Below, piece by piece: positions 9,504 through 20,613 of a stretch of DNA of 64,000 nt (positions within the stretch are counted from its first letter, which is position 1; every line of letters begins with the position of its first letter). The position numbers were made by a program, and so were the translations under genes. A model generated the notes under the pieces. It was not told the DNA's origin. It worked only from the letters and a program-made list of their open reading frames with translations, and did not search any database. The DNA comes from an uncultured Methylophilaceae bacterium (GTDB lineage: Bacteria > Pseudomonadota > Gammaproteobacteria > Burkholderiales > Methylophilaceae), in the NCBI GenBank assembly GCA_903834185.1, contig CAILHX010000006.1, positions 54,732 to 118,731 on the forward strand, given 5' to 3'.

Positions 9504-11717
9504 TTGCCTTCAGATAATCTATTTGCCAAAGAAACCGAAACGACTCGTACTGAGTTGTTTGGACGACGTGTCGCTTTGTTATATCAGCAAGCGCCTTTTG
9601 CGATCATCAGCGCATTATGTATAGCAGCAATTTATGCTGTGATTATGTGGGGTCATGTCTCCTACACGTCACTGGCATGCTGGTCTGGTTTGCTGATTGC
9701 AGTGACTGCTGGTCGATATGTTCTATTGCTCAAATATAAGCGTGCTGCCCCCATCACTAATTTTGCAGAGAATAAGGGATGGCTGGACCGGTTTTGCATT
9801 GGCGCGGCTTTTGCAGGCGGCACTTGGGGAGTTGCCGGCATTGTGTTTATGCCTCCAGAGCAGGCGCTTTACCAAACTTTTACCATTGTCGTACTGACGG
9901 GGATTTCGGGTGGGGCCGGTGCCTCTTATTCAGGGGTTTTGTTGGCCTACCGGTGCTTTGCATTTCCCATGCTTGTGCCTTTGATTGTCAATTTGGCCTA
10001 TATGGGCGACAGAGTTCATATCGCGCTGGCGGTCTCAATAAGTCTGTATTTGTTGATGATGACTCATCGTGCAGGAAAACTGGTGGAAGATACCATCGTC
10101 TCATCTCTCTACAACAGTATCAAAAATACGATTTTGCTGACTGAAATGCGCATTGCCATTGAGCAGTCGGAAAAGATCCAGGCTGAGCTGGCAGAGCTCT
10201 CCCAACTTAACGAAACCATCATCCGCCACACTGATTCCGGCATTGTTGCCTATACCCTCGACGGCGAGTGCATTCTGATGAACTTCGCAGCCGCCAAGAT
10301 TATGGGCATCACTGTTGAAACAGGCATGAAGCGTAATTTCAGAACGAATAGTCTATGGAAAAAATACGGCTTGCTGGAATCGCTGGAGGCGGTCATGGTG
10401 ACCGGAGTACCTCAATTGTTCGAAGCCCCTATGCGTACTATCTATGGCAAAGAGATGTGGTTAGTCGCACATTTGTGGCGCGTTACCAAAGGTAACGAAC
10501 CAGTGCTGCTGATGGTATTCAGTGATATCGGAGTTTATAAAAGCGCCGAGAATGCATTGCGATTGGCAAAAGAAACTGCCGAGGAAACGGCGCGCATCAA
10601 GAGTGAGTTCCTGGCCAATATGTCGCACGAGATACGCACGCCGATGAATGCCATCATCGGCTTGAGCCATTTGGGTCTGGATGAGCCCTCTGCAAAAAAA
10701 ATCAAGGATTATCTCAGCAAGATCAACACTGCTGCCAATAATCTGTTGGGTATCATCAATAACGTCCTGGATTTTTCCAAGGCTGAAGCCGGCAAGCTGG
10801 ATATTGAGCGCACGCCGTTCCAACTGAGTCAGATATTGGATGATGTCTGGATCCCCGCCAGCATTTATGCCAAAGACAAGGCACTTGAGCTGGAGCGTAA
10901 AGTGAGTCCTGATGTTCCTGATAATTTGCTGGGAGATGGTATGCGCTTGCGTCAGGTTTTAACCAACCTGATCGGTAATGCCATTAAATTCACCGAGCAG
11001 GGCAAGGTGTCGCTGGAGTTAAGGCGTCTGACACGGAATAGTGGTCAGGCATGCGTGGAATGTCGTGTGATTGATACCGGCGTAGGCTTGACGCCCAAGC
11101 AGCAGGCCAAGCTCTTTCAGCCTTTCACGCAGGCGGATAGCTCGACTACGCGCAAATACGGCGGCACAGGTTTGGGTTTGTCAATTTGCAAGACTCTGGT
11201 AGAGCGTATGGGTGGTGAGATTTCGGTAGAAAGCGAAATCGGGCGCGGCAGCACATTTACTTTTACGTTTGCCCTGCAGGAAGCGTCGCCTACTGCTGCG
11301 CCAAAAACGGAAATGAATGCCAATTTGCCAGATATGCCTAATATAAGCGGGATGCGGATATTGCTGGTTGAAGATAATAAGGTGAATCAACTGGTTGCCG
11401 AGTCTTTCCTGGTAAAAGCCGGAGTCAAAGTAACCATTGCCAACGATGGGCAGGAGGCCGTGGATATGCTGGCGGCAAAAGGTAATTTCGATGTAGTGCT
11501 GATGGATATTCAGATGCCGGTGATGGGTGGTCATGAAGCCAGCATATTTATCCGGCAGCAGTTGCAGAATCAAAGCATTCCCATCATCGCGCTGACTGCG
11601 CATGTGACAGCTGAAGAAGTGCAGCGATGCCGTGAAAGCGGCATGAATGCACATCTGACCAAGCCTATCAATTCGCGTGAAATGATGACCATGCTGGCGA
11701 AGTTCCGTCTAGCCTAA
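9504..11717 (+). CDS. Membrane-bound hybrid sensor histidine kinase with receiver domain
   Basis: 737 residues. Residues about 30-200 contain five or six membrane segments forming an integral-membrane sensor. A PAS-like domain follows (about 240-345), then HisKA with [17 protein letters not shown] (phospho-acceptor His), an HATPase domain with the N box NAIKFT and G boxes ([15 protein letters not shown]), and a C-terminal receiver with acceptor Asp in [13 protein letters not shown]. The start is TTG 9504, preceded by AGCAGG. The next gene (aat) begins 5 bp downstream. Signal and downstream partner are unknown; the receiver suggests phosphorelay through a histidine phosphotransferase. Confidence 0.87.
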   Translation: MPSDNLFAKETETTRTELFGRRVALLYQQAPFAIISALCIAAIYAVIMWGHVSYTSLACWSGLLIAVTAGRYVLLLKYKRAAPITNFAENKGWLDRFCIGAAFAGGTWGVAGIVFMPPEQALYQTFTIVVLTGISGGAGASYSGVLLAYRCFAFPMLVPLIVNLAYMGDRVHIALAVSISLYLLMMTHRAGKLVEDTIVSSLYNSIKNTILLTEMRIAIEQSEKIQAELAELSQLNETIIRHTDSGIVAYTLDGECILMNFAAAKIMGITVETGMKRNFRTNSLWKKYGLLESLEAVMVTGVPQLFEAPMRTIYGKEMWLVAHLWRVTKGNEPVLLMVFSDIGVYKSAENALRLAKETAEETARIKSEFLANMSHEIRTPMNAIIGLSHLGLDEPSAKKIKDYLSKINTAANNLLGIINNVLDFSKAEAGKLDIERTPFQLSQILDDVWIPASIYAKDKALELERKVSPDVPDNLLGDGMRLRQVLTNLIGNAIKFTEQGKVSLELRRLTRNSGQACVECRVIDTGVGLTPKQQAKLFQPFTQADSSTTRKYGGTGLGLSICKTLVERMGGEISVESEIGRGSTFTFTFALQEASPTAAPKTEMNANLPDMPNISGMRILLVEDNKVNQLVAESFLVKAGVKVTIANDGQEAVDMLAAKGNFDVVLMDIQMPVMGGHEASIFIRQQLQNQSIPIIALTAHVTAEEVQRCRESGMNAHLTKPINSREMMTMLAKFRLA

Positions 11718-11722
11718 ACTGT

Positions 11723-12439
11723 GTGAGTCAGGCTTATTACAAGCTTCCGGGTGGCTTGGTGTCGGCGTTGCAAGACGATCAACCGTTTCCTCCTCTGGCT
11801 GATGCGCTACAGCAACCTAATGGCTTGCTGGCGATAGGCGGCGATTTAAGTGTGCAACGCCTGCTTGATGCCTACCGTCAGGGCATCTTTCCCTGGTTCA
11901 GTCCAGGCGATCCCATCCTGTGGTGGAGCCCGCATCCGCGTATGGTCATGTTTACTGACGAATTACATATTTCACGTTCGCTACACAAAAGCCTTGGAAG
12001 GCTGGATTACGAAGTCAGATTCAATACCGACTTTCGTCAGGTGATGCGCTCATGTGCTACCGTGCCCCGTGATGGTCAGTCAGGCACCTGGATAGTGCCG
12101 GAAATGATAGAGGCTTACTGTGAACTGCACCGACTGGGTTATGCGCATTCGGTGGAGGTATGGCAAGGCCAAGCCATGGTGGGTGGGCTTTACGGTGTTG
12201 CGCTGGGCAGCGCATTCTTCGCTGAATCCATGTTTCATCTGGTCACAGATGCTTCCAAGATCGCCTTGGTCTATCTGGTACGACAATTGCAAGTATCGGG
12301 GGTTAGCATGATGGATTGCCAGATGCATACGCCACATTTGGCTAGTCTGGGAGCTCGTGAAATTTCCAGGGAAGAATTTAGTTTAAAGTTAAGGCAACTG
12401 ATACAAACACCTATAACACTACTAGAACTAAGCCAGTAG
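11723..12439 (+). CDS. aat: Leucyl/phenylalanyl-tRNA--protein transferase
   Basis: 238 residues matching Aat: the N-terminal FPPLADALQQPNGLLAIGGD, the core YRQGIFPWF with WWSPHPR, and the C-terminal MMDCQMHTPHLASLGAREI. The enzyme attaches Leu or Phe from aminoacyl-tRNA to N-terminal Arg or Lys, marking proteins for ClpAP in the N-degron pathway. It starts at GTG 11723, five bases after the kinase stop, and is followed 9 bp later by bpt, which serves the same pathway. Confidence 0.95.
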   Translation: MSQAYYKLPGGLVSALQDDQPFPPLADALQQPNGLLAIGGDLSVQRLLDAYRQGIFPWFSPGDPILWWSPHPRMVMFTDELHISRSLHKSLGRLDYEVRFNTDFRQVMRSCATVPRDGQSGTWIVPEMIEAYCELHRLGYAHSVEVWQGQAMVGGLYGVALGSAFFAESMFHLVTDASKIALVYLVRQLQVSGVSMMDCQMHTPHLASLGAREISREEFSLKLRQLIQTPITLLELSQ

Positions 12440-12448
12440 AATAAAATC

Positions 12449-13177
12449 ATGACACGCTTGAATGATCTTCCGCTTCGGCGCTTGCAATTTTATGTCACAA
12501 CGCAGTATGCATGCGGTTATCTGCCTGAACAAAACGCACGCTCCCTCACCGCGATACCGGCTAATCTGATCGATACGCAGGCTTATAGTGAATTGGTGAA
12601 CATGGGTTTCCGGCGGAGTGGAAATTATACTTATCGGCCGCATTGCGATCATTGCCAGGCTTGTGTGCCCGTGCGCATCAAGGTGGATGACTTTGTGCCC
12701 AGCCGCAGTCAGCGACGGGCGCAAAAACATCATGGCAATCTTGAAGCTTTCATGCAGCCCCTGGTTTTTAATATGGAGCATTTCCAGCTATATGCGCAAT
12801 ACCAGAAATTACGTCATGCGGGCGGTGGTATGGATAATGATGATAGCGAGCAATATCGCAGCTTCCTGATGCAGAGCCAGATAGACACCGTGCTTATGGA
12901 GTTTCGTGAGAATGGTGTGCTGCGCATGGTGAGTGTGATGGATAAGCTAAGTGATGGTCTTTCTGCCGTTTATGCATTTTATGATGCCACAGTGATGGGT
13001 GCCAGTTATGGTACTTACAATGTGCTGTGGTTGATCAATTTCTGCCGTGAGTTGGGTTTGCCCTATCTGTATCTGGGATACTGGATAAAGGAGTCGCGCA
13101 AAATGGCCTATAAGACTGAGTTCAAGCCGATAGAGGGGCTGATAGGCGATGTCTGGCAACCACTTTTATTAGAATAG
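12449..13177 (+). CDS. bpt: Aspartate/glutamate leucyltransferase (bacterial protein transferase)
   Basis: 242 residues of the ATE/Bpt family. The N-terminal half has the cysteine-rich motif CDHCQACVPVRI and the SRSQRRAQK stretch; the C-terminal GNAT-like half has YWIKESRKMAYKTEFKPIE. Bpt transfers leucine to N-terminal Asp or Glu, feeding substrates to ClpS-ClpAP. The pairing with aat covers both classes of secondary destabilizing residue. ATG 12449 follows aat closely, so the two are probably co-transcribed. Confidence 0.95.
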   Translation: MTRLNDLPLRRLQFYVTTQYACGYLPEQNARSLTAIPANLIDTQAYSELVNMGFRRSGNYTYRPHCDHCQACVPVRIKVDDFVPSRSQRRAQKHHGNLEAFMQPLVFNMEHFQLYAQYQKLRHAGGGMDNDDSEQYRSFLMQSQIDTVLMEFRENGVLRMVSVMDKLSDGLSAVYAFYDATVMGASYGTYNVLWLINFCRELGLPYLYLGYWIKESRKMAYKTEFKPIEGLIGDVWQPLLLE

Positions 13178-13241
13178 ACCTGGATTTGTAGTGCATTAAT
13201 GATGCCCGGTTCTGATGATGAATCGGGGGCAAGCCGGCTGC

Positions 13242-13250
13242 TGTTATAAT
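13242..13250 (+). promoter_or_regulatory. Extended -10 promoter element for tyrA, possibly giving a leaderless transcript
   Basis: TGTTATAAT at 13242-13250 is a perfect TGn extended -10 element. No good -35 is seen, as is usual for extended -10 promoters. Transcription would begin near 13257, only about two bases before the GTG start of tyrA at 13259, and no Shine-Dalgarno sequence precedes that codon. Confidence 0.45.
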
Positions 13251-13258
13251 TCCTTCCT

Positions 13259-14137
13259 GTGAACACTCCATTTTTTAAACAGTTAACGATTCTGGGGGTC
13301 GGTCTGATCGGCGGATCGGTTGCGCTCGCATTGAAACAGGCCGGGCAAGTGAGCCAGGTGACGGGTGCCGGACGTAACCTGAATACGCTGGCTGAAGCGA
13401 TCAAGCTGGGAGCGATTGATCAGGCGACAACCATGGAAGAAGCAGTGAGTACTGCTGATGTCGTGGTATTGGCAACTCCTGTCGGCCAGTTCCCGCGCAT
13501 CATGCAAGCGATCGTCCCGCACCTCAAGCCTGATGCCGTCATCACTGACGTCGGTAGTACGAAAAGTGATGTGGCGGCGGCTGCACGTGAGCATATGGGC
13601 AAGCATTTACCACGCTTTGTACCGGCGCATCCTATCGCCGGTGCCGAGAAAAGTGGTGTGAGTGCCGCTCGGGCGGATCTGTTCTTGGGCAAGCATGTCG
13701 TGTTGACCCCGCTGCCGGAAACCAGTCCCGATGCCATCGATATTGTTGAGAGACTGTGGCAAACCTGTGGTGCCAAAGTCAGCCAGATGACGCCGCTGAT
13801 GCACGATCAGGTGTTTGCTGCAGTCAGCCATTTGCCGCATCTGCTGGCATTTGCGTTGGTGGCGGAGTTGGACAACCGTAGCAATGCGGAACAGTTGTTT
13901 GGCTACGCTGCAGGTGGATTTCGCGATTTCACCCGTATTGCCGCAAGCTCTCCCGAAATGTGGCGCGACATCAGTCTGGCAAACAAACAACCGTTATTGA
14001 AAGAACTCAAAGCCTATCAGGATCAGATCGCTTATCTTGCTGCGATACTGGAACAAGGCGATGGGGTGGCGCTGGAGATGCTATTTCAACGAGCGAGCAT
14101 TGCCAGAAACAACTGGAATAAAAGTTCCGGTAACTAA
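13259..14137 (+). CDS. tyrA: Prephenate dehydrogenase
   Basis: 292 residues. The N-terminal NAD(P)-binding motif [17 protein letters not shown] and the later [10 protein letters not shown] and [12 protein letters not shown] motifs are typical of TyrA. It oxidatively decarboxylates prephenate (or arogenate) on the way to tyrosine. It is monofunctional, without a chorismate mutase domain. The GTG 13259 start agrees with family N termini. The stop overlaps the aroA start by one base, so these two shikimate-pathway genes are translationally coupled. Confidence 0.93.
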   Translation: MNTPFFKQLTILGVGLIGGSVALALKQAGQVSQVTGAGRNLNTLAEAIKLGAIDQATTMEEAVSTADVVVLATPVGQFPRIMQAIVPHLKPDAVITDVGSTKSDVAAAAREHMGKHLPRFVPAHPIAGAEKSGVSAARADLFLGKHVVLTPLPETSPDAIDIVERLWQTCGAKVSQMTPLMHDQVFAAVSHLPHLLAFALVAELDNRSNAEQLFGYAAGGFRDFTRIAASSPEMWRDISLANKQPLLKELKAYQDQIAYLAAILEQGDGVALEMLFQRASIARNNWNKSSGN

Positions 14138-15435
14138 TGGGCGCTCATGTGAACACGTTGCTACTATCTGCTGCACATCATGCTGGCGGCACGGTTAAAT
14201 TACCGGGCTCCAAAAGCATCTCCAACCGAACGCTACTGCTGGCTGCGCTGGCACAAGGTGATACTCAGGTAATTGATCTGCTACATTCGGATGATACCGA
14301 GCACATGCTGAAGGCGTTGCATACACTGGGGGTCACAGTACAAAACACAGGTGGGGACGATCGTCAGGTAAGCGGCGTGAATGGCAGATTCCCGATAGCG
14401 CAGGCGGATCTATTCCTGGGTAATGCAGGCACGGCTTTTCGTCCGTTGACGGCAGTGCTGGCATTATCGGGTGGGAGGTATCAGCTTTCCGGCGTGCCTC
14501 GTATGCACGAACGGCCCATAGGTGATCTGGTTGATGCATTACGTCAGGCGGGAGCGGATATCGAATATCTGGGTGCTCAGGGTTTTCCACCTTTGCAAAT
14601 CAAGCCGAACGCCGCACACTCGGCAAGTAAAATCAGCATTCGCGGCGATGTTTCCAGCCAGTTCCTTACCGCCTTGCTGATGGCGCTGCCTTTGACCGGA
14701 CAGTTAACCACTATAGAGGTTATAGGTGAGTTGACATCCAAACCCTATATCGAAATCACATTGAATCTGATGGCGCGTTTTGGCGTGAAGGTAGAGCGTG
14801 ATGGCTGGAAATCGTTCACTATCCCGGCAGATAGCCGTTATCTCAGCCCCGGAATCATCCATGTCGAAGGCGATGCCTCATCCGCCTCCTACTTTCTGGC
14901 AGCGGGTGCGATTGCCGGAATGGTCAAGGTGGAAGGCGTAGGAACGGACAGCATACAAGGGGATATTCGTTTTGCTGAAGCGCTGGAAAAAATGGGCGCA
15001 ACAATCAGCAGCGGTGCAAACTGGATATCAGCCAGCAGCCCTGCAAATGGCAAATTGCGTGCGCTGGACATGGATTGCAATCACATTCCGGATGCGGCAA
15101 TGACATTAGCCGTCGCCGCGTTGTTTGCGGACGGTACGACCACATTGCGTAATATCGCCAGTTGGCGAGTCAAGGAAACTGACAGAATCAGTGCAATGGC
15201 AACTGAGTTGCGTAAAGTGGGCGCTACGGCAGAAGAGGGTGCGGATTACCTGCGCATTACGCCGCCTGCAAAACTAATTGCCAATGCGCAGATTGATACT
15301 TATGACGACCACCGTATGGCGATGTGTTTTTCATTGGTAAATTTGGGGGGTGTTTCTGTCACGATCAACGACCCTGGTTGCGTCGCCAAAACCTTTCCCG
15401 ACTATTTCGAACGCTACGCTTCCATTGTCACATGA
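14137..15435 (+). CDS. aroA: 3-phosphoshikimate 1-carboxyvinyltransferase (EPSP synthase)
   Basis: 432 residues with the EPSP synthase signatures: [17 protein letters not shown] near the N terminus, [13 protein letters not shown], the [14 protein letters not shown] segment and [17 protein letters not shown] near the C terminus. It joins shikimate-3-phosphate and phosphoenolpyruvate in the sixth step of the shikimate pathway. The start overlaps the tyrA stop (TAATG) and the stop overlaps the probable start of cmk, forming a tight operon. Confidence 0.96.
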   Translation: MGAHVNTLLLSAAHHAGGTVKLPGSKSISNRTLLLAALAQGDTQVIDLLHSDDTEHMLKALHTLGVTVQNTGGDDRQVSGVNGRFPIAQADLFLGNAGTAFRPLTAVLALSGGRYQLSGVPRMHERPIGDLVDALRQAGADIEYLGAQGFPPLQIKPNAAHSASKISIRGDVSSQFLTALLMALPLTGQLTTIEVIGELTSKPYIEITLNLMARFGVKVERDGWKSFTIPADSRYLSPGIIHVEGDASSASYFLAAGAIAGMVKVEGVGTDSIQGDIRFAEALEKMGATISSGANWISASSPANGKLRALDMDCNHIPDAAMTLAVAALFADGTTTLRNIASWRVKETDRISAMATELRKVGATAEEGADYLRITPPAKLIANAQIDTYDDHRMAMCFSLVNLGGVSVTINDPGCVAKTFPDYFERYASIVT

Positions 15436-16166
15436 GTCCAATCCCCGTTATTGGTAGTGTCGCCGGTACGGCTGCTGCCATGAGCAGAAAGGCGGTACAG
15501 GTTCCGGTCATCGCGATAGATGGCCCCTCTGCCTCGGGCAAGGGGACCGTTGCGCAATTGGTAGCCAAGGCCCTGAAATTTAATTATCTTGATTCTGGTG
15601 CTTTGTACCGTATCGTGGCATTCGCTGCGCAAAAAGCCGGTATCTCCTGGCAGGATGAAGCGGCTCTGGCGAGCTTGGCCAGCGCGCTGGAAATCAGCTT
15701 TGATGATGGCGAGATTTATCTGCACAATAACAAAGGTGGTGACGATAACGTCAGTGAGGAAGTCCGTTCGGAAGCATTGGGCAAAGGCGCTTCCGAGGTG
15801 GCTGTGCACCAGGACGTAAGACGTGCTCTGCTTGATATGCAACTCAAGTTCCGCCGTGAGCCGGGTCTAGTTGCTGATGGCCGCGACATGGGATCCGTAG
15901 TATTTCCTGATGCGCAGACCAAGATTTTTTTAACTGCCAGCAGTGACGTACGCGCGGAGCGTCGGTATAAGCAGTTGATAAACAAAGGAAACAATGTTAA
16001 TCTACGCGCCGTTTTAGCTGATATAGAGGCGCGCGATGCACGCGACATGCAGCGAACATCGGCACCGTTAGTACAAGTCCCCGATGCCAAGTTGCTGGAT
16101 ACCAGTGGCATGAGTATTGATGAAGCGGTTGCGCAGGTATTGCAATGGTTTCATCAAAATAAATAA
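15432..16166 (+). CDS. cmk: Cytidylate kinase
   Basis: The P-loop [26 protein letters not shown], and [12 protein letters not shown] identify CMP/dCMP kinase. Two starts are plausible. ATG 15432 overlaps the aroA stop as ATGA and gives 244 residues; ATG 15480 ([15 protein letters not shown]) gives 228 residues, closer to the usual length of about 225-230. An open frame further upstream inside aroA is not credible. The aroA-cmk-rpsA order is common in proteobacteria. Confidence 0.93.
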   Translation: MSPIPVIGSVAGTAAAMSRKAVQVPVIAIDGPSASGKGTVAQLVAKALKFNYLDSGALYRIVAFAAQKAGISWQDEAALASLASALEISFDDGEIYLHNNKGGDDNVSEEVRSEALGKGASEVAVHQDVRRALLDMQLKFRREPGLVADGRDMGSVVFPDAQTKIFLTASSDVRAERRYKQLINKGNNVNLRAVLADIEARDARDMQRTSAPLVQVPDAKLLDTSGMSIDEAVAQVLQWFHQNK

Positions 16167-16187
16167 ACGGAAGCGTTGTAATTGATT

Positions 16188-16193
16188 TATAAT
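16188..16193 (+). promoter_or_regulatory. Candidate -10 element upstream of rpsA
   Basis: A perfect TATAAT lies at 16188-16193, 22 bp after the cmk stop. No recognisable -35 box is at the right distance, so confidence is low. If used, rpsA would have a leader of about 128 nt that contains the intrinsic terminator at 16257-16286. Confidence 0.35.
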
Positions 16194-16256
16194 AAGCTGT
16201 TTCGTAACAAGTTTTACTGGCGGGTTGTTTTGGCTCGCTAATAGTTTTGATAGGTT

Positions 16257-16286
16257 CCGCAACCAACATTTTGTTTGCGGTTTTTT
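16257..16286 (+). terminator. Intrinsic terminator between cmk and rpsA
   Basis: CCGCAA (16257-16262) pairs with TTGCGG (16275-16280) and is followed directly by six T residues. It ends the tyrA-aroA-cmk transcript or acts as an attenuator in the rpsA leader. Confidence 0.65.
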
Positions 16287-16327
16287 AATTCTCCCCGTCG
16301 CCAGGCGGGCTTACAAGGTAATTTTTA

Positions 16328-18025
16328 ATGTCTAAAGTCGCTCCAATGGAAAGTTTTGCTGATTTATTTGAAGAAAGTCTAACCCGCCAGGAAATGCGTT
16401 CCGGCGAAGTGATTACTGCTGAAGTGATCTCTGTGGATGACGATTTTGTGGTGGTGAATGCCGGACTGAAGTCCGAGAGCGTGATCCCTGCTGAAGAATT
16501 CCGTAATGACTCCGGTGAAATGGAAGTCAGTGTCGGCGACTTTGTGAAAGTCGCGATCGAATCGCTGGAAGATGGCTATGGAGCCACCAAGCTTTCGCGC
16601 GAAAAGGCCAAGCGCCTCGCAGCGTGGCTTGATCTGGAAGAGGCCATGGAAGAAGGCCGTATCGTCAAGGGTTTCATCAATGGTCGCGTCAAGGGTGGCT
16701 TGACCGTGATGATCAACGGTATCCGTGCTTTCTTGCCAGGCTCGCTGGTTGATCTGCGTCCGGTCAAGGACACCACCCCGTTCGAGAACAAGGAATGGGA
16801 TTTCAAAGTCATCAAGCTCGACCGCAAGCGTAATAATGTGGTGATGTCGCGTCGTGCGGTGCTGGAATCCAGCGCAGGTACTGACCGTGAAGCGCTGATA
16901 GGCTCGCTGACCGAAGGCTCTGTAGTAAAAGGTATCGTCAAGAACATCACTGACTATGGTGCGTTCGTGGACCTGGGCGGTATTGATGGTCTGCTGCACA
17001 TTACCGATCTGGCCTGGCGTCGCGTCAAGCACCCTTCCGAAGTACTGACGGTGGGCGATGAGATCGAAGCCAAGATTCTGAAATATGATGCCGAGAAGAA
17101 CCGTGTTTCACTGGGTATCAAGCAAATGGGTGATGACCCATGGGTCGCATTGGCACGTCGTTATCCAGCAAGCACACGCTTGTTCGGCAAGGTGACCAAC
17201 CTCACCGACTACGGTGCTTTCGTAGAAATTGAGCCTGGCATTGAAGGTTTGGTGCACGTATCGGAAATGGATTGGACCAACAAGAATGTTCATCCGGCCA
17301 AGGTCGTACAACTGGGTGATGAAGTTGAAGTGATGATACTGGAGATAGATGAAGAGCGTCGCCGTCTGTCGCTGGGTATGAAACAGTGCCAATCCAATCC
17401 TTGGGATGATTTTGCTGCCACCATGAAGAAGGGTGACAAGGTAAGAGGCCAGATTAAATCCATTACCGACTTCGGCATCTTTATCGGTTTGCCAGGCGGT
17501 ATCGATGGACTGGTGCATTTGTCCGATCTGTCATGGACTCTGAGCGGAGAAGAAGCGATTCGCAACTTCAAGAAGGGTGACGAAGTTGAGGCCGCTGTGC
17601 TTTCCATTGATGTGGAAAAAGAACGCATCTCCCTCGGCGTTAAGCAACTTGAGGCTGCACCTGCTTCTGCCACCACGGCCAGTTATGACAAGGGTGCTCT
17701 GGTGAAGGGTATCGTGAAGAGTCTGGATGCCAAAGGTGCCACCATTGATCTGGGCAATGAAGTCGAAGGGTATGTCCGCGCTTCAGAAGCCTCTGTAGAG
17801 AAAGTGGAAGACATACGCACCGTATTGAAAGAAGGTGACGAAATCGAAGCCAAGGTGGTGAGCGTTGATCGCAAAACCAATAAGGTCAATCTGTCTATCA
17901 AGGCCAAGGATGCCGCAGACGAAGTGGAAGCTGTACAAAAGTACAGCAATGACAGCGCGAATGCTGGCACCACCAATCTGGGTGCATTGCTCAAGGCCAA
18001 GATGGATAGCAAATCCGAACAATAA
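16328..18025 (+). CDS. rpsA: 30S ribosomal protein S1
   Basis: 565 residues built of six S1 RNA-binding repeats, visible as recurring motifs such as [35 protein letters not shown] and [15 protein letters not shown], each followed by GLLH or GLVH and, some 30 residues on, an RISLG-like strand. S1 helps mRNA bind the 30S subunit. ATG 16328 is preceded by AAGG. The gene sits between cmk and ihfB as in many proteobacteria. S1 is known to regulate its own synthesis at the mRNA leader. Confidence 0.97.
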   Translation: MSKVAPMESFADLFEESLTRQEMRSGEVITAEVISVDDDFVVVNAGLKSESVIPAEEFRNDSGEMEVSVGDFVKVAIESLEDGYGATKLSREKAKRLAAWLDLEEAMEEGRIVKGFINGRVKGGLTVMINGIRAFLPGSLVDLRPVKDTTPFENKEWDFKVIKLDRKRNNVVMSRRAVLESSAGTDREALIGSLTEGSVVKGIVKNITDYGAFVDLGGIDGLLHITDLAWRRVKHPSEVLTVGDEIEAKILKYDAEKNRVSLGIKQMGDDPWVALARRYPASTRLFGKVTNLTDYGAFVEIEPGIEGLVHVSEMDWTNKNVHPAKVVQLGDEVEVMILEIDEERRRLSLGMKQCQSNPWDDFAATMKKGDKVRGQIKSITDFGIFIGLPGGIDGLVHLSDLSWTLSGEEAIRNFKKGDEVEAAVLSIDVEKERISLGVKQLEAAPASATTASYDKGALVKGIVKSLDAKGATIDLGNEVEGYVRASEASVEKVEDIRTVLKEGDEIEAKVVSVDRKTNKVNLSIKAKDAADEVEAVQKYSNDSANAGTTNLGALLKAKMDSKSEQ

Positions 18026-18051
18026 CCTTATTCAATTAAATTGGTGCAGCT

Positions 18052-18339
18052 ATGAAATCAATGACAAAATCGGAACTGATTGCCAAGCTTGCGGCACGTT
18101 TTCCGCAGTTGGTGATGAAAGATGCTGAACTTTCAGTAAAGGCTATCCTTGATGCCATGACGGAAAAGTTGGCCGGAGGTAAGCGTATCGAGATCAGAGG
18201 GTTCGGCAGCTTTAGCTTGAATTACAGGCCGCCCCGTCTGGGACGTAACCCGAAAACCGGCGAGAAAGTGCAAGTGCCGGAAAAATATGTACCCCATTTC
18301 AAAGCAGGTAAAGAACTGCGCGAACGGGTGGATATTTAA
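18052..18339 (+). CDS. ihfB: Integration host factor subunit beta
   Basis: 95 residues (or 92 from ATG 18061, MTKSELI) of the HU/IHF family. [21 protein letters not shown] contains the beta-arm proline (RNPKTG) that intercalates in bent DNA. Position directly after rpsA is the classical site of ihfB (himD). IHF bends DNA and commonly assists sigma-54 promoters, two of which are predicted in this window. Confidence 0.95.
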   Translation: MKSMTKSELIAKLAARFPQLVMKDAELSVKAILDAMTEKLAGGKRIEIRGFGSFSLNYRPPRLGRNPKTGEKVQVPEKYVPHFKAGKELRERVDI

Positions 18340-18363
18340 ACGGCTACCGATGCAGTTTTGATA

Positions 18364-18397
18364 AAGCGGCGTAATCACAAGATTGCGCCGCTTTTTT
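18364..18397 (+). terminator. Intrinsic terminator after ihfB
   Basis: AGCGGCGTAATC pairs with GATTGCGCCGCT (one G-U pair) around a CACAA-like loop, followed by T6. Confidence 0.85.
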
Positions 18398-18424
18398 GTG
18401 CAGGAAATTCGGTAAAATAGAAGC

Positions 18425-18688
18425 ATGCGATATCTTTATACTAGCCTTACGCTGATACTGTTTTTTGCAGCCCTCGGATTCGCAGTGAAGAACTCCGAAA
18501 GCGTTACCCTGCATTACTATTTGGGCATGCAATGGACAGCGCCGCTGGTCATCATGCTATTAGTCACGTTGGGTGTTGGCATTACACTGGGGCTGCTGGC
18601 TTGTCTGGGGTTGATCGTCAGGCAGCGACGCCAGGTTAATGCCTTGAAGCGTGAATTGCACCAATTGAATGTAGACACTACAACTTAA
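18425..18688 (+). CDS. lapA: LapA-family lipopolysaccharide assembly protein
   Basis: 87 residues with two transmembrane helices (about 3-20 and 41-66) flanking NSESVTLHYYLGMQWTAPL, then a basic cytoplasmic helix RQRRQVNALKRELHQL. This is the LapA (DUF1049) pattern. LapA works with LapB to control lipopolysaccharide synthesis through LpxC turnover. LapB follows 2 bp downstream. Confidence 0.88.
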   Translation: MRYLYTSLTLILFFAALGFAVKNSESVTLHYYLGMQWTAPLVIMLLVTLGVGITLGLLACLGLIVRQRRQVNALKRELHQLNVDTTT

Positions 18689-18690
18689 GC

Positions 18691-19854
18691 ATGGATTTTG
18701 ATTACACCTGGTTGCTGGCGCTGCCCCTGTTTTTTATTCTGGGCTGGGTCGCTGCACGTGTGGATGTCAGCAGACTACTGAATGAAACCAGTACGCTTCC
18801 CGCTTCATATTTCCGCGGCTTGAATTTCCTTATCAGTGAACAACCGGACAAGGCGATAGAGGCCTTTACCGAAGCGCTAAAAGTCGATTCCGATACCCTT
18901 GAATTGCACTTTGCACTTGGCAGCCTGTTTCGTCGTACCGGTGAGATGGATAGGGCGATACGCCTGCATCAGGGTCTGCTGGATCGCGAGACGCTGGATG
19001 AAACTACGCGGCTGATGGCATTGGCTGAATTGTCTCAGGACTTTCTCAAAGCGGGTCTGCTTGACCGTGCCGAGGAGTTATTCGCCAAACTCACGGAAAC
19101 ACGCTATGCGCAGACCGCATTGCGCGCCCTGCTGGAAATCTATGTGCATGAAAAAGAATGGTTACAGGCGATCGGCATTGCACATAAACTGGAGGCATTA
19201 TCCGGTAATCCGCTGGGTCTCGAGATTGCCCAGTTTCACTGCGAACTGGCTCACCAGCAGATTCTGCTGGGCGACCCGGAGCAAGCAAGCAAGAACCTGC
19301 ATGCAGCATTAGAGGCTAACCGTAATTGTGTACGAGCCAATATGATGCTGGGAGATATTGCGGCCAATCATCAGCAGCATCAGCAAGCGCTGATGTTTTG
19401 GCGTGCTGTCGAATTGCAACTGCCTGAGTATATCGAGTTGATCTCAGCACGCATGATGGTGAGCTGGCGTGCTTTGGGCAAGGCGAACGAAGGACTGGAA
19501 TGGTTGCAGAACGCGGTACATAAATACGTACTTGAAGAAACAGCGCAGGTATTGTTTGAAGCGACCCTGGACTTGCGTGGCCCGGAAGCTGCTTATCGCA
19601 TGGCACACGATGAAGCGGATATATCACCTACGCTTGCATCACTGGACCGCTTGTTACAGGCTAAAGTGAGTGGTATGCCCGATGGCGACCTACGGCTGGT
19701 GATTGATGCCATCAAGCAGCACCTGGAACGCACTGCCTACCACCGCTGTACGACATGCGGCTTCACTGCGCGCCTATTTCACTGGCATTGCCCAAGCTGC
19801 GCTGAATGGGAGACATTTCCACCCAGCAAGTATGAGAAAGTCGCAATGGCTTGA
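18691..19854 (+). CDS. lapB: Lipopolysaccharide assembly protein LapB (TPR, rubredoxin-like)
   Basis: 387 residues: an N-terminal membrane anchor ([19 protein letters not shown]), a series of tetratricopeptide repeats from about residue 35 to 330, and a C-terminal rubredoxin-like zinc module [18 protein letters not shown] (CxxC...CxxC). In E. coli LapB (YciM) directs LpxC to FtsH. The order lapA-lapB-pyrF matches enterobacteria. Confidence 0.95.
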   Translation: MDFDYTWLLALPLFFILGWVAARVDVSRLLNETSTLPASYFRGLNFLISEQPDKAIEAFTEALKVDSDTLELHFALGSLFRRTGEMDRAIRLHQGLLDRETLDETTRLMALAELSQDFLKAGLLDRAEELFAKLTETRYAQTALRALLEIYVHEKEWLQAIGIAHKLEALSGNPLGLEIAQFHCELAHQQILLGDPEQASKNLHAALEANRNCVRANMMLGDIAANHQQHQQALMFWRAVELQLPEYIELISARMMVSWRALGKANEGLEWLQNAVHKYVLEETAQVLFEATLDLRGPEAAYRMAHDEADISPTLASLDRLLQAKVSGMPDGDLRLVIDAIKQHLERTAYHRCTTCGFTARLFHWHCPSCAEWETFPPSKYEKVAMA

Positions 19855-19874
19855 AGATGAGAAGCCAATCAAAA

Positions 19875-20588
19875 ATGAATGATTCAAAAATTATAGTCGC
19901 ACTGGATTATGCCGAGGCAAATGCCGCATTACAGCTGGTCAAACAGCTTGACCCTGCGTTATGCAGACTCAAGATAGGCAAGGAGTTGTTCACTGCGGCC
20001 GGACCGGAACTAGTGATTCGTTTAGTCCATGAGGGATACAGTGTATTCCTTGATCTGAAATTCCATGACATTCCCAATACCGTAGCAAAGGCCTGCGAAG
20101 CGGCAAGCAGGCTAGGCGTGTGGATGCTGAACGTACATGCAGCCGGAGGAAGTGCCATGATGCGTGCTGCGCGTGCTGCGGTAGATCAGGCACCAGTGCC
20201 GCCTTTGCTGGTCGCAGTGACGGTACTTACCAGCCTTGACCAGACGGCGCTGGATGAGATCGGCTTTGCTGGCGATTTATCATCCACCGTGCTACGCCTG
20301 GCAAAACTGGCAAAAACCTGTGGTCTGGACGGCGTGGTTTGTTCTGCGCAGGAAGCACCGATGTTACGTCATGAATTGGGCGCTGAGTTTAATTTGGTCA
20401 CGCCAGGTATACGCCCGGCGGATGCGGGCATGGATGATCAGTCTCGCGTTGTTACACCGGCTATGGCGATCAGTAATGGTTCCAGCTATCTGGTGGTTGG
20501 CCGTCCCATTACCCAGGCTGCGGATCCGCTCGCGGTCCTGCAGCGCATCAATAGAGAGATAGCGGCGTTGCCGCAAATTACCGCGTAG
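19875..20588 (+). CDS. pyrF: Orotidine 5'-phosphate decarboxylase
   Basis: PyrF signature residues are present: [13 protein letters not shown] at the N terminus and [13 protein letters not shown] with the catalytic Lys-Asp residues, plus [10 protein letters not shown]. The enzyme makes UMP. The start is ambiguous: TTG 19851 overlaps the lapB stop, ATG 19857 and ATG 19875 follow in frame. ATG 19875 ([12 protein letters not shown]) is chosen because it best fits family N termini. Confidence 0.94.
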   Translation: MNDSKIIVALDYAEANAALQLVKQLDPALCRLKIGKELFTAAGPELVIRLVHEGYSVFLDLKFHDIPNTVAKACEAASRLGVWMLNVHAAGGSAMMRAARAAVDQAPVPPLLVAVTVLTSLDQTALDEIGFAGDLSSTVLRLAKLAKTCGLDGVVCSAQEAPMLRHELGAEFNLVTPGIRPADAGMDDQSRVVTPAMAISNGSSYLVVGRPITQAADPLAVLQRINREIAALPQITA

Positions 20589-20613
20589 TTACTATGAGAT
20601 ATCAGGAGTCTTT

